From: Methanobacterium sp.
Lineage (GTDB): Archaea; Methanobacteriota; Methanobacteria; Methanobacteriales; Methanobacteriaceae
Direction: 5' to 3'
DNA length: 64,000 nt
NCBI RefSeq assembly: GCF_038562635.1
Contig: NZ_JBCFBO010000001.1
Span: 2,024,643 to 2,088,642, forward strand
Shown here: positions 1 to 8,652 of the stretch, piece after piece
Position numbering within the stretch: the first letter of the stretch is position 1
How the letters are laid out: the number at the start of each line of letters is the position of its first letter
Translations under genes and position numbers: made by a program
Notes under the pieces: generated by a model
Database searches by the model: none
What the model was told of the DNA's origin: nothing
The model's input: only the letters and a program-made list of their open reading frames with translations

Positions 1-182
1 GGTAAAAAAGTCCCAAAAAGCAGGCAGATAAATGTTGATATTAAAAAATTATTTCCACCGGCTGCAAAATAATTTATAATAACGAAAACTGGTATGGTTA
101 CTATTACAGGTTGTACAATGTTTGAAACTACCTGAGCGAACCCATGTTTGAATTTAAAATTAGAAGCAATTGATTTCATCAT
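1..182 (-). CDS. PAP2-like integral membrane protein, N-terminal part only (cut by window edge)
   Basis: An open frame begins with ATG-ATG at 182-177 and runs off the left edge without a stop. The 60 visible residues start MMKSIASNFKFKHGF and continue into hydrophobic segments with PVIVTIPVFVIINYF and a second helix ending FGTFLP. They align without gaps of note to the N-terminus of the membrane protein at 7879-8499 (IISIPAFAIINYYF, then FTCILP), so the two are paralogs about 8 kb apart. Family knowledge: the full-length paralog resembles PAP2-type lipid phosphatases. Function of this copy cannot be judged from the fragment. Confidence 0.7.
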   Translation of the reverse strand, partial: MMKSIASNFKFKHGFAQVVSNIVQPVIVTIPVFVIINYFAAGGNNFLISTFICLLFGTFL

Positions 183-415
183 TTACCTTTCATAATTGAT
201 GTTAATTATTTTAAATATTATATATATTAAATTTACGGTCTTTAATTAGCAGTATTAAGTATTAATAGTGTATTTTTAAGATTTTTATATATTTATAGGT
301 ATGTAACATATGTTGTATATGCTTTTAACTGCTAATTAAATGAAATTTCATTTAATTTTATTTATATTGTATTATATAATTTATATAATTATATTATTAT
401 TTTATGGTGAAATTT

Positions 416-1207
416 ATGTGTGAATTCTGCATGCAGCATGGGGCTGGTAAAAAATGGTATCTGGCTGCTCAAAACTATGCTGATAAACTGGCGCAATCAC
501 AAGAAAGAAAATTATTTATAAAAAGTGTTTTTAAAGACTATAGAAAAATGTATGGGAGACAGGTGCGTATAGCGGATGTTGCACTCAAAATACCGCTTGT
601 TAAAAAATATGCATTGATGAAGTTCAATGCATTTTTTACGAGTGACCATTCAGGCCATGTAGTTTCCCTTGAAGATGCAGTTTCCATATGTGGTATTCCG
701 GGGAGGGTTAGCCTTGTTGACTGTCCCTGCAGCAAATATCTTTTTGGTAAGGATGTGAAAAAATGCATACTTTTTGGATTTACAGCAGAAATTGTGGATA
801 ATATTCCTGAATTTTCACCGGTACAGGATATAGGAGCTGAAGATGCTGCAGAGTTCCTTAAGGGCCTCGATGAACAGGGTACGATTCATACAATATGGAC
901 GTTTAAGACGCCGTATATAGGTGTTATCTGCAACTGTAATAGTAGAGACTGCGTTTTAATGCATTTAAATCAGCGTTACAAAGATTTAAATGTCATAAGA
1001 GCGGGTCATGAAGTTGCGGTGGTAAATAATGAAATCTGTAATGGGTGCGGGAATTGTCAAAGGGCATGCCAGTTTAAAGCAGTTACAATAAATGAAAAAA
1101 AAGCAAATATTAACAATAGTTGCTATGGATGCGGCGTATGCAGGAATTTTTGCCCTGTAGAGGCAATTCAGCTGGTGCCAAGAATTGAATTAGAATTAAT
1201 CAAATGA
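416..1207 (+). CDS. 4Fe-4S ferredoxin-domain protein near the methanol methyltransferase genes
   Basis: The C-terminal third carries two four-cysteine cluster motifs (CNGCGNCQRAC and CYGCGVCRNFC, each followed by proline or a similar turn), so it should bind two [4Fe-4S] clusters. The N-terminus MCEFCMQHG has a CxxC pair, and further cysteines lie mid-protein (DCPCSKYLFG, CNCNSRDC). The start is set at 416 because GGTGA at 406-410 lies 5 nt upstream; the earlier ATG at 404 overlaps that ribosome site. It is convergent with the RamA-like activase and probably transfers electrons in methyltransferase activation or related redox chemistry. That role is inferred from position only. Confidence 0.75.
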   Translation: MCEFCMQHGAGKKWYLAAQNYADKLAQSQERKLFIKSVFKDYRKMYGRQVRIADVALKIPLVKKYALMKFNAFFTSDHSGHVVSLEDAVSICGIPGRVSLVDCPCSKYLFGKDVKKCILFGFTAEIVDNIPEFSPVQDIGAEDAAEFLKGLDEQGTIHTIWTFKTPYIGVICNCNSRDCVLMHLNQRYKDLNVIRAGHEVAVVNNEICNGCGNCQRACQFKAVTINEKKANINNSCYGCGVCRNFCPVEAIQLVPRIELELIK

Positions 1208-1269
1208 TTGTAGTAAATAACATGCAAATTTTTTTATAAATCCATTAATCTCCGACATTTGGTTATTCA

Positions 1270-2907
1270 CTATGATGTTTCAGGTTTCTTTTCTGGAGTA
1301 AGCAGTTCCTCATACTTAAATACCTTTTGAGGACAGCCTAGTTCACACCTTAAGCATGCCATACCTGAGCAGAGGTCTGTTCTTATTGTAACTACTCCAT
1401 TTTCGATGGTCAGTGCATCTTCAGGGCAGTTTTGGGCACATGTCATGCAGCTGGTGCACCCTTCAAATTCTGCCTTTAGTAAACCGCCTATTTTAGTTAT
1501 TTTCAGGCCTTCTTCACCCAGTTCAGGTATGTCCCTTTCAAAAATTCTATGTATCACAGGGTTGGAAACCTTTGGCGGGATTTTTTGAAAACCGTATTTG
1601 GTCAACCAATCATTGTACATCCAGAAAGGCATTCCTTGCTCACACATTGCCAGTTCTAGAGAGTATATTTTTTCGAAAGTTGGGGATGTGGCAAGTGTTA
1701 TGTGTTTGCTGCGCATTCCATCTGCTATTTTCTGCAGCTTTTCAAGGAGTCCAGGATCTAGGACTAGATCTTTTGCCATTGCTAATGAGGTATTTCCCAT
1801 CTGATAGATTTCACGGGAGGAAGGAGGAATTTGTCCAACGTTCAGGGATTTATGTGGGTCTACGTAAAATCCTGAAGCTCCTGCCATGTATGTTTCATCA
1901 ATTTCATCAAGGAATACTCCTGATTCTTCTGCTAAGGTTAAATGGGCAGCTCTAAATGCCCCTAAAGCTTTACCAATGTTTTCAATATCCCTTTCTGTAA
2001 GGTATATGTCCTCATGCAGGTTGATTTTACCATCACTGCTCTTTATTTTAGGCAGTTTTATAATACCTGTGCTCAGTCCAAGACTGTAAGCAGCGATTAC
2101 TCCTGTTCCAGTTATGCCTATTGGTTTCACGCCACTTTCCTCACTTAAAATAACAGTTCCACCTGAAGGATCAACTGTATTTCCATCCTGGGCTATAAGA
2201 TCATCATCTAGAATACGGGTTTTCCACCCATAATCAGTGAGTTCCAGATCGCATATAGTTCCTGGAGAAGCTAATCTTCCTTTTTCTATCATCTGCCCTT
2301 CTACTGCCGGGCCTGCAGCGGCAGAACAAGAATAAACTTCACCATCTATAACTAAGGCTATTTCAGCATTTGTTCCAAAGTCTGATACCAGATAAATCCC
2401 TTTTTTTTCTAAAACTTGAGACTTAAAAAGCATTGCAAGGGCATCTGCCCCAATTTCATGTTTTATGGCCGGAGGAATATATATTTCAGCTTCTTGATTG
2501 ATCTTAAGACCTATTTCAGCCCCATTTACAGTAATGGCGTCTCTTGAAGGGGGAGTTACATGTAATCTTTCAAGTGCATGGGGGCCCCAGTAAGCTAAAT
2601 CTCTAATTTCTATATTATGGAACAAAGAGAGTTGTATAGGGTTACCGCATACTGCTAACCTCTCTACATTCTCAAGATCTATATTTAAGCTGTTTAGCAC
2701 TTTGTTTACTGTATCAATGAGGATCTCATGGGCAGTATCCCTGCCGACCTTAATGGCAAAGTGAAGATGGTCTACAACATTGGCTCCAGGTAGGGGATGC
2801 CTGAGGGTAATTGCAGTAGAAATTACTTTTCCATCTTCAATATTTAGAGCTTGTGCTCTAATACCGCTGGTTCCAATATCCAATGCTATTCCATATCTGG
2901 TTTTCAT
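1270..2907 (-). CDS. ramA: RamA-type corrinoid protein reductive activase (ASKHA ATPase with C-terminal ferredoxin domain)
   Basis: The N-terminus has an actin/Hsp70-like phosphate-binding motif (IALDIGTSGIRAQ) and later glycine-rich loops (LVSDFGTNAEIAL, GITGTGVIAA). The C-terminus carries CTSCMTCAQNCP and CSGMACLRCELGCP, two [4Fe-4S] motifs. Length is about 545 residues, like RamA of methanogens, which uses ATP to return inactive Co(II) corrinoid proteins to Co(I). It lies directly downstream of mtaC on the same strand, so the likely substrate is MtaC. The ATG at 2907 is chosen because GAGGT lies 8 nt upstream; a TTG at 2922 would place the ribosome site inside the gene. It could equally be called a MtaC-specific activase; specificity is not visible. 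Confidence 0.88.
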   Translation of the reverse strand: MKTRYGIALDIGTSGIRAQALNIEDGKVISTAITLRHPLPGANVVDHLHFAIKVGRDTAHEILIDTVNKVLNSLNIDLENVERLAVCGNPIQLSLFHNIEIRDLAYWGPHALERLHVTPPSRDAITVNGAEIGLKINQEAEIYIPPAIKHEIGADALAMLFKSQVLEKKGIYLVSDFGTNAEIALVIDGEVYSCSAAAGPAVEGQMIEKGRLASPGTICDLELTDYGWKTRILDDDLIAQDGNTVDPSGGTVILSEESGVKPIGITGTGVIAAYSLGLSTGIIKLPKIKSSDGKINLHEDIYLTERDIENIGKALGAFRAAHLTLAEESGVFLDEIDETYMAGASGFYVDPHKSLNVGQIPPSSREIYQMGNTSLAMAKDLVLDPGLLEKLQKIADGMRSKHITLATSPTFEKIYSLELAMCEQGMPFWMYNDWLTKYGFQKIPPKVSNPVIHRIFERDIPELGEEGLKITKIGGLLKAEFEGCTSCMTCAQNCPEDALTIENGVVTIRTDLCSGMACLRCELGCPQKVFKYEELLTPEKKPETS

Positions 2908-2989
2908 TTGATAGTACCTCAAATGTTTAAATCCCTTAAAAATTAGTTTTAAATATTTTAAAAAGAAAAATAAAAATTTAAGTATTTTT

Positions 2990-3817
2990 TTAGTCGTATT
3001 CGGGGACGAATTCTCCTACTATCTGTGAGTACTCTTTTCTGATATCCTTCCATGTTTTCTTGTCTTTTAATATACTATCGGCAAGTTTTGGGGCATGATA
3101 TGCTTCAACACCATATACACTCATAGGGAAAGATTCTACAAAGTCCTTTCTTACAGAACCTCCACCGCATCCGATGGCCGGAACTTCAAGACCTTCTTTC
3201 TCCAGTTTTTCAACCACTTTAGGGAAAGCAGTCATGGTAGTTGTCATCAGAGCGGTTCCAGTCATAAATATTGGTTTGTATTCTTTCACAGCTTTTACAA
3301 TCTCTTCAGTAGGTACATCTCTACCTAGATCTACCGCATTATATCCATTAGCCCTTAAAAACATTACTACTAAATTTTTACCTATATCGTGGGGATCTCC
3401 TTCAGCAACAAAAGAAACTACAGTTCCTTTAGTTTCACTTTTATGGCCCAGAGCTTCTTCACTTTCTTTTAAACCTTCCATCATGGAATCTCCAGAAAGC
3501 ATTAGGTCGGGGAGGAAATAAAAGCCTTTGGTATAAAGTTCGTTAACCGCATCCATTCCTTTCATTAAACCGTTGTTAATTACATCCATTGGCGATTCGC
3601 CGCTTTTTAGCCCTTCCTTAACTTTACTAACTGCTTCTTCTGTATCTCCACGGAGCACAGCCCTTGCAATTGATCTGTAAGGTTCATCTTTAGGCAAAAT
3701 GGCCTGCACGTCAGGGTCATTTTCAGGTGTTATAGCTGGTCCTTCCAGTTCTACATTATATCTAACTGCTATAAAGTCTTGATCCAGTTTTGATTCTAAT
3801 TCTTCCATATAACTCAT
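2990..3817 (-). CDS. mtaC: Methanol-specific corrinoid protein MtaC
   Basis: This protein carries the cobamide that accepts the methyl group of methanol from MtaB and hands it to MtaA. Residues about 45-125 form the helical methionine-synthase-like cap domain. The B12-binding domain follows, with the lower-ligand motif DPHDIGKN (D141, H143, G146) and later GTALMTTTM and GCGGGS. Length 275 residues fits MtaC. GAGGTG lies 5 nt before the ATG, and the gene starts 9 bases after the mtaB stop, so the two are translated from one message. Confidence 0.93.
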   Translation of the reverse strand: MSYMEELESKLDQDFIAVRYNVELEGPAITPENDPDVQAILPKDEPYRSIARAVLRGDTEEAVSKVKEGLKSGESPMDVINNGLMKGMDAVNELYTKGFYFLPDLMLSGDSMMEGLKESEEALGHKSETKGTVVSFVAEGDPHDIGKNLVVMFLRANGYNAVDLGRDVPTEEIVKAVKEYKPIFMTGTALMTTTMTAFPKVVEKLEKEGLEVPAIGCGGGSVRKDFVESFPMSVYGVEAYHAPKLADSILKDKKTWKDIRKEYSQIVGEFVPEYD

Positions 3818-3826
3818 CTTAACACC

Positions 3827-5212
3827 TCAGAGGTCATAATTTTTAGGATTAAAGTCAGGTACTTTCCTTGAATATGCTCTTATACATTCATCAATAAATT
3901 GATCCCTGTCGGCAGGTAAATCTTCAAGGATTTTAAGTGCATTATCGAGTGAATCTCTTTCAAATCTGGTAAGATACATTTTATTTGCATCAACCGCTTC
4001 ATTTATTATTTTCCCTGCTTCAATGGCAGCTGCCCTTGACCTCAGGTAAGTATCCTTACCATATTTAACTATGGCTTCACCTATCCTGTGGGCATTATCG
4101 TATGCAAGTACCAGTGCCTGAGGGTCTCTGTATTTATCTGTGAGGGTGTATAGATCTCTTAAAACTTCTTCCTGCCCGGTTTGGAGAGCTGTGTTCATGA
4201 GAGATGCTTCATACCCTGTAGCCTGTAACCATACTTCTGGAGTTGTTCCTCCCATCTCCTGTCTGTGGTAAACAGATTCATTGCTCCACACGTCTGTAAC
4301 TCCACAAACCAGGTTACCCATTAAATCAGAGTGTGCACAGACTGCATTTTTACCTTCCATTGCTATTGGAACTCCGCTTATCGCTTTTATGATTGGGTTT
4401 TCATATCCGCAGTCTTTTAACGGACCAACAGCACCGCATTCAACTGCTACAAGGCTCCTTGCAGCACCCATTCCCCTTGCAAGTGCAGCAACAGTATGTG
4501 AAACATCTTTATCCAGCAGCCCTCCTGCAATGAACATAGCGGTATTCGCTTGAGAACAATCTGTGTCTCCACCAGGCCTGCAGTCGTATTTTTTACAGAT
4601 ATTTACGATTCTTTTCCACATATATTCCATATCTATGCTTCCAAGAACACCTATGCCGAAAAGTATTGCTCTTATATCTCCTCTAGCAATTCCATAATCG
4701 GATAATGCTTTTCCTCCCATAGTTTCTATACAGAGATCAGAAGCCCCATTTGCAGCACAGGCTTCCATAGACTCTTCAATTTTGTTATCATAATCTGATC
4801 CTCTAAGCCCTAGACCTCTTTCTTCTATTCTTATATCTGCGGGTGTCTGTCTAAGAGATACTCTGATGCCGTATTCATCATAGTATTTTTCTAAAATTTC
4901 AGCTTGAACTCGTGTGGTTTCTGCAGCCCATTCTGGATTGTTGGTCTGCTGGGAAACGTGTTCTTGCTCTAACATGAACGCAGGTAACCCTATACCGACA
5001 GCCCTTTCACAGGCACTTTGCGCTATATTACGGCATTCTGCTATCATCTTCTCTTTTGATCCTTCAGAACCTTCTACTGGAGCTACTTTTACTTCGGGTA
5101 CTACGTAACCGGCACCAAACTGCATGTTCCAACGTTGACTCACTGGAAATTTCGCACGGCCGAAAACCATTTCTTCAGGTTTTTTATACACCATTTTAGT
5201 AAATCTTTTCAC
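3827..5212 (-). CDS. mtaB: Methanol:corrinoid methyltransferase MtaB (zinc enzyme)
   Basis: It catalyses methyl transfer from methanol to the MtaC corrinoid. The sequence follows Methanosarcina MtaB along its length, and the three known zinc ligands are present: Glu163 (IETMGG), Cys219 (TDCSQANTAMF) and Cys268 (KDCGYEN). The start is the GTG at 5212: GGTGA lies 5 nt upstream and the resulting N-terminus MKRFTKMVYKKPEEM matches the family, whereas earlier GTG codons fall in the ribosome site. It is the first gene of the mtaB-mtaC-ramA operon. A genus usually regarded as CO2-reducing would use it to reduce methanol with H2. Confidence 0.95.
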   Translation of the reverse strand: MKRFTKMVYKKPEEMVFGRAKFPVSQRWNMQFGAGYVVPEVKVAPVEGSEGSKEKMIAECRNIAQSACERAVGIGLPAFMLEQEHVSQQTNNPEWAAETTRVQAEILEKYYDEYGIRVSLRQTPADIRIEERGLGLRGSDYDNKIEESMEACAANGASDLCIETMGGKALSDYGIARGDIRAILFGIGVLGSIDMEYMWKRIVNICKKYDCRPGGDTDCSQANTAMFIAGGLLDKDVSHTVAALARGMGAARSLVAVECGAVGPLKDCGYENPIIKAISGVPIAMEGKNAVCAHSDLMGNLVCGVTDVWSNESVYHRQEMGGTTPEVWLQATGYEASLMNTALQTGQEEVLRDLYTLTDKYRDPQALVLAYDNAHRIGEAIVKYGKDTYLRSRAAAIEAGKIINEAVDANKMYLTRFERDSLDNALKILEDLPADRDQFIDECIRAYSRKVPDFNPKNYDL

Positions 5213-5329
5213 ATTTTTCACCACTAGTTATTCATATAATAATTAATCATAATTATATAACGTTCAAATTGTTTATATTTTTGGAATTTGATAAAGAAAT
5301 TAAAATTTATCGAATTAGTTAGGTAGCCA
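5213..5329. promoter_or_regulatory. Divergent promoter region between mtaB and the unknown gene at 5330
   Basis: This AT-rich 117-bp gap holds TATA-like stretches for both directions: TTTATATTT at 5272-5280 for the plus-strand gene and ATATAATT-type sequence around 5253-5261 for mtaB. No clear operator palindrome was seen. Assignment of the boxes is by eye. Confidence 0.4.
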
Positions 5330-5920
5330 ATGCATCATGGAGATATGGAAAAAATGGCAGTTGAAAATGCAGTAAAAATAATAAAAAAGCTAAAAGGAGT
5401 CCTTGACGTGCAAGAGCTTTCAGAGGAAGATAAAAAAGCTCTGCTTGAAATTGAATCTAGCAGGAAGGGAGATATGATACCTGTGGTCAACACCGGACTG
5501 GAAGAATGCATGAAACAAAATTTTCATCTGGCTGTGCTCAAGAATACAGAATTTAGGAGCCCGACAATACCTACGGTACTCCTTGTAACTGATAAAGGCA
5601 GAATATTGGGACAGGAGCTGATTTCTCCAGAAGAAAAGGAAAAATATCAAAATAGAAAAGACGCATATTTTTTAAGCCCTGAATTCGTTATTTTCAAACC
5701 TGATGAATCAACAAGGGGCATGCAAAAAGAAAAAGAATTCTTTCTTTTACCACCAGTACCTTTTCCAGAATTAGAAGATATTGAAGGAATATATGATGTA
5801 GTATCATGCAGCCCTTCAACTGAGGGTGATTCGTACCTCAAAGATAAATATGGATATCCTCAAGATCCCCACATCGCCACTATACTGGTTGGATTTTCAA
5901 TACAAGATAAGAAAAACTAA
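5330..5920 (+). CDS. Uncharacterised 196-residue protein inside the mta cluster
   Basis: No family is recognised. The protein is soluble, charged and has no signal peptide or membrane segment. The N-terminus is helical (MEKMAVENAVKIIKKLKG), the middle is mixed (IPTVLLVTDKGRILGQEL), and the C-terminal half is proline-rich (FLLPPVPFPELEDIEG) with one cysteine (VVSCSPS). It is transcribed away from mtaB and towards mtaA, with which it is convergent. AGGT lies 6-7 nt before the ATG; internal ATGs at 5345 and 5354 are possible alternatives. Position suggests a link to methanol use, but nothing in the sequence shows a function. Confidence 0.75.
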   Translation: MHHGDMEKMAVENAVKIIKKLKGVLDVQELSEEDKKALLEIESSRKGDMIPVVNTGLEECMKQNFHLAVLKNTEFRSPTIPTVLLVTDKGRILGQELISPEEKEKYQNRKDAYFLSPEFVIFKPDESTRGMQKEKEFFLLPPVPFPELEDIEGIYDVVSCSPSTEGDSYLKDKYGYPQDPHIATILVGFSIQDKKN

Positions 5921-5947
5921 GAAAAAGGAAAAATAATCTTTCTAAAG

Positions 5948-7018
5948 TTAGATATTAGATACTGTAAATTCGTTACGTGCTTCGATCATGGTTTTGATGT
6001 TTTCAAGGGGAGTGTTTGGAGCTAAACCACAACTTGGAGCTATTATATCTACTCCTGCTTCTAAAACTTTTTTAACTTCTTCTTTAACCTGATCAGGTGA
6101 ACCTCTAAAGAGTGTTTCGCTTGAAGAAATGTTGCCTATGATTTTTGGGACTTTATCTCCTCCACCCATACTCATAGTTCTTCCGCCAACTCTTATGGTT
6201 TTTCCTCCACCTTTAATCGCTTCTTTTGCCCTTGTTATATCTACTTTTTCTTCAATGCTTAGCCCATCAAAGCCTGTGGCCGCCATGTCTTTTATAATAG
6301 GTTCTGTGGATCCACATATGTGGAGGACTTTACTCGTGTTTATCTGTATTGCTAAGTCTTCTAATCTTGGTTTAACGATAGTTTTAAACTGTAAAGGGTC
6401 AATAAGTTCTGGAGCAGATGTTGGATCAGCGACACAGATTATATCGGGACCCGAATCAGCAATAGCATTTGCATATTCAATAGATATGTCAAGTGCTTCA
6501 TCTAAAGCTGACTCAACTTCATTTTGTCTGGTTCTCATGTATCTTACAAGTTTTTCGACACCGAGCAGATGTCCTGTAAGGGTGAAAGGACCGGTAATTC
6601 CAACGATAATTGGAAGTGTATCTCCATATTTGTCCTTTAATTTCTTAATTGCTTCAAGTACAACTGGAATCCTACCTTTACTGAGAAAATCATCAGGTAT
6701 GCTTATATCACTGCTGCTTTCAAACGGACTTTCCACCACCTGGGGAGTTCTATCTTTGTTACCGAGATCCACTTTACAACCCATGGCTTCAGCTTCAACT
6801 GTAAGACAGAACGGAATTCTTGCGCATTCCAGTCCTGCAAGTTCATAGAGAGAACTTCCGAGTGCTGCCATTTTTTCCGCGTCACTGTGGGCTTCTGGCC
6901 AAAATGCGTCTGTTTTTTCCATAGCTTCAGTTATACCAAGTTGTGTGACGCTGACTACTGGTGTAACGTCGGTTTCTTCATCTCTAAGTACTGCAAGTAC
7001 ATTTTCTTTTAGATTCAT
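5948..7018 (-). CDS. mtaA: Methylcobamide:coenzyme M methyltransferase MtaA
   Basis: It moves the methyl group from methyl-MtaC to coenzyme M, giving methyl-CoM for methanogenesis. The uroporphyrinogen-decarboxylase-like barrel has the zinc ligands of the family: His233 and Cys235 (VLHICGS) and Cys330 (APSCGLAPNTP). The ATG at 7018 with GTGAG just upstream gives the usual N-terminus MNLKENVLAVL; 33 further upstream codons are low-complexity and unlikely to be coding. The protein is 356 residues, longer than the usual ~340, because a glycine-rich stretch of about 20 residues (about 270-291, GGGKTIRVGGRTMSMGGG) sits between the zinc-binding segments. Confidence 0.92.
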   Translation of the reverse strand: MNLKENVLAVLRDEETDVTPVVSVTQLGITEAMEKTDAFWPEAHSDAEKMAALGSSLYELAGLECARIPFCLTVEAEAMGCKVDLGNKDRTPQVVESPFESSSDISIPDDFLSKGRIPVVLEAIKKLKDKYGDTLPIIVGITGPFTLTGHLLGVEKLVRYMRTRQNEVESALDEALDISIEYANAIADSGPDIICVADPTSAPELIDPLQFKTIVKPRLEDLAIQINTSKVLHICGSTEPIIKDMAATGFDGLSIEEKVDITRAKEAIKGGGKTIRVGGRTMSMGGGDKVPKIIGNISSSETLFRGSPDQVKEEVKKVLEAGVDIIAPSCGLAPNTPLENIKTMIEARNEFTVSNI

Positions 7019-7349
7019 AAAACTCACTGTACTTAATATGTTATTTAAATTGTTTAAATTTTTGGTGTCAATTTTATCTACATAAAAGCTGGAAAGACAT
7101 CTGTTAAAACATTCCAAACGTAAAATTCAGGATATCCACCTAATTAAAAATGATTTATTTGAAATTAATATTTTTCATTTTTATTTTTCGGCTGATTAAG
7201 TTATTATTTGTTTTAAAAATCTAATTTAATGAGCTGTTTTTATATTATGAATGGTTAAAACTATATATTACTAATTACAAATATATTAATAATATTTACA
7301 GGCCCAATGAAATATTTTTAAAATATGCAGCTAAATGGAGGTAATTTAA
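7019..7349. other. Intergenic region between mtaA and the chagasin-like gene
   Basis: This 331-bp stretch is AT-rich. It contains promoter-like TATA sequences for the plus-strand gene (for example AACTATATATTAC near 7258-7270) and a GGAGG ribosome site at about 7336-7340. Upstream of mtaA it holds only an in-frame low-complexity extension. No gene, repeat or strong hairpin was seen. Confidence 0.5.
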
Positions 7350-7751
7350 ATGAAAAAATATCTAGCATTGCTGATATCTCTCTTAGCATTAAGTCTTCTG
7401 GTTTCAGGAGCATCTGCAGCACAAAATCAGAACACTGCAACACATCCTGTAATAAAAACAGGATTAGTTAAGGTAAACAAAGAGTTTAGGGTAATTTTAG
7501 AAAGTAACCCTACTACTGGTTATTCCTGGACGGCTAAATTCGATCCAAATTATATAAAGCTTGTAAATTCAAAATATGTACCTTATAAAACTTCAAATAA
7601 CGTCGTTGGATCTGGAGGAGTCCAGATATTTACTTTCAAAGCGATTAAAAAAGGATTTTCACGAATTAGATTTGAATACCAGAGATCATGGGAAACTGTT
7701 CCCCCTATAAAAGTAGAAACTTATAACATATTCGCTTTTAGATGGATATAG
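7350..7751 (+). CDS. Secreted chagasin-like cysteine protease inhibitor (MEROPS I42 type)
   Basis: The protein has a signal peptide (MKKYLALLIS... ending ASA|AQN near residue 24) and a small beta domain with all three chagasin loops: NPTTGYSW (residues 53-60), the glycine loop GSGG (87-90) and RSWE (112-115, the usual RPWE). Chagasin-family proteins block papain-like cysteine peptidases by inserting these loops into the active site. GGAGG precedes the ATG. It should act outside the membrane. Possible targets are self-made pseudomurein peptidases or C39-like proteins such as the one at 11.3 kb; this pairing is inference. Confidence 0.9.
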   Translation: MKKYLALLISLLALSLLVSGASAAQNQNTATHPVIKTGLVKVNKEFRVILESNPTTGYSWTAKFDPNYIKLVNSKYVPYKTSNNVVGSGGVQIFTFKAIKKGFSRIRFEYQRSWETVPPIKVETYNIFAFRWI

Positions 7752-7878
7752 TTTAGATGCTATAGAAATGTTTGGGGTATTAATTTAAAGTTTGTTGAAA
7801 CGTGGTAAATGAACTATCAAGGATTTTTGTGGCTGCAAAATCTTTTATATGCCGCAAAATACTTTGGTACTTTTTGCG

Positions 7879-8499
7879 TCATTTAATTAATAAAAAATGT
7901 ATCTGTAAAATTGTGAGTATAAACCCAAGCAGTGCTCCTGTTATGACCTGCCCTACAGTGTGCCTTTTCAAATAAACTCTACTCCACATTACTATTGGAA
8001 TAATTGCGGCAAATATGGCTCCAAAAGGACCGAAAGTATAAATTAACACGACTGTGGGTCCTGCAACTCCCATTGCATGGATGCTGATTTTCCAGTAAAG
8101 ATTTATAAAAAACACGATGAGCGTGTTTAAAAAGTAGCTGAACATTAAAATAGTAGTCATAACTGGTGCATTTAGGGTATATAAAACTGCAGCCCCTATA
8201 AAATAAAATAAAATCACTATGATAAGGGGATAATTCCTATCCTTCCTTTCAGGTATATCCATGTCCATTTCCTGACCATGAATGCGTTTACCTTCAATCC
8301 ATCTAAGTACAAATAAGACGGGCAATATGCATGTAAAAATGGCACATATGGTTGTTATCACTATAAAATCATGGAAATTCAGAAAATAGTAGTTTATTAT
8401 TGCAAATGCAGGAATTGAAATTATGGGGGCATATGCAACATATGAAATAAACACTGCAAACTGTTTTTTAAAGTCATCTTTGATAAAATAGCATGTCAT
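7879..8499 (-). CDS. PAP2-like integral membrane phosphatase (putative)
   Basis: The protein has about six hydrophobic helices. The C-terminal part KISIHAMGVAG followed by SRVYLKRHTVGQVITG resembles the second and third motifs of PAP2-type lipid phosphatases (the third being SR-x5-H). A clear first motif KxxxxxxRP was not seen, so activity is uncertain. The ATG at 8499 is preferred to one at 8523 because AGGT lies just upstream and because it aligns with the start of the paralog at 1-182. It would act on isoprenoid or lipid phosphates in the membrane. Confidence 0.65.
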   Translation of the reverse strand: MTCYFIKDDFKKQFAVFISYVAYAPIISIPAFAIINYYFLNFHDFIVITTICAIFTCILPVLFVLRWIEGKRIHGQEMDMDIPERKDRNYPLIIVILFYFIGAAVLYTLNAPVMTTILMFSYFLNTLIVFFINLYWKISIHAMGVAGPTVVLIYTFGPFGAIFAAIIPIVMWSRVYLKRHTVGQVITGALLGFILTILQIHFLLIK

Positions 8500-8652
8500 A
8501 GAATTACCTAATGATACAAACATTGAATGTAGTGCATATTTAAATTTTTGTGATAATAAGATTTAGATATATTTAATTTTTAGATTATTAACTGTTTCTA
8601 CTTACCACATTTAGGTGATATGCCATGGATACAGGAAGTATGTGTCAAAGAG

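Noticed and set aside
1262..1274. TATTCACTAT-like end of MITE family 2 near 1265
   Set aside because: Only a partial match in a gene end, with no partner inverted repeat nearby.
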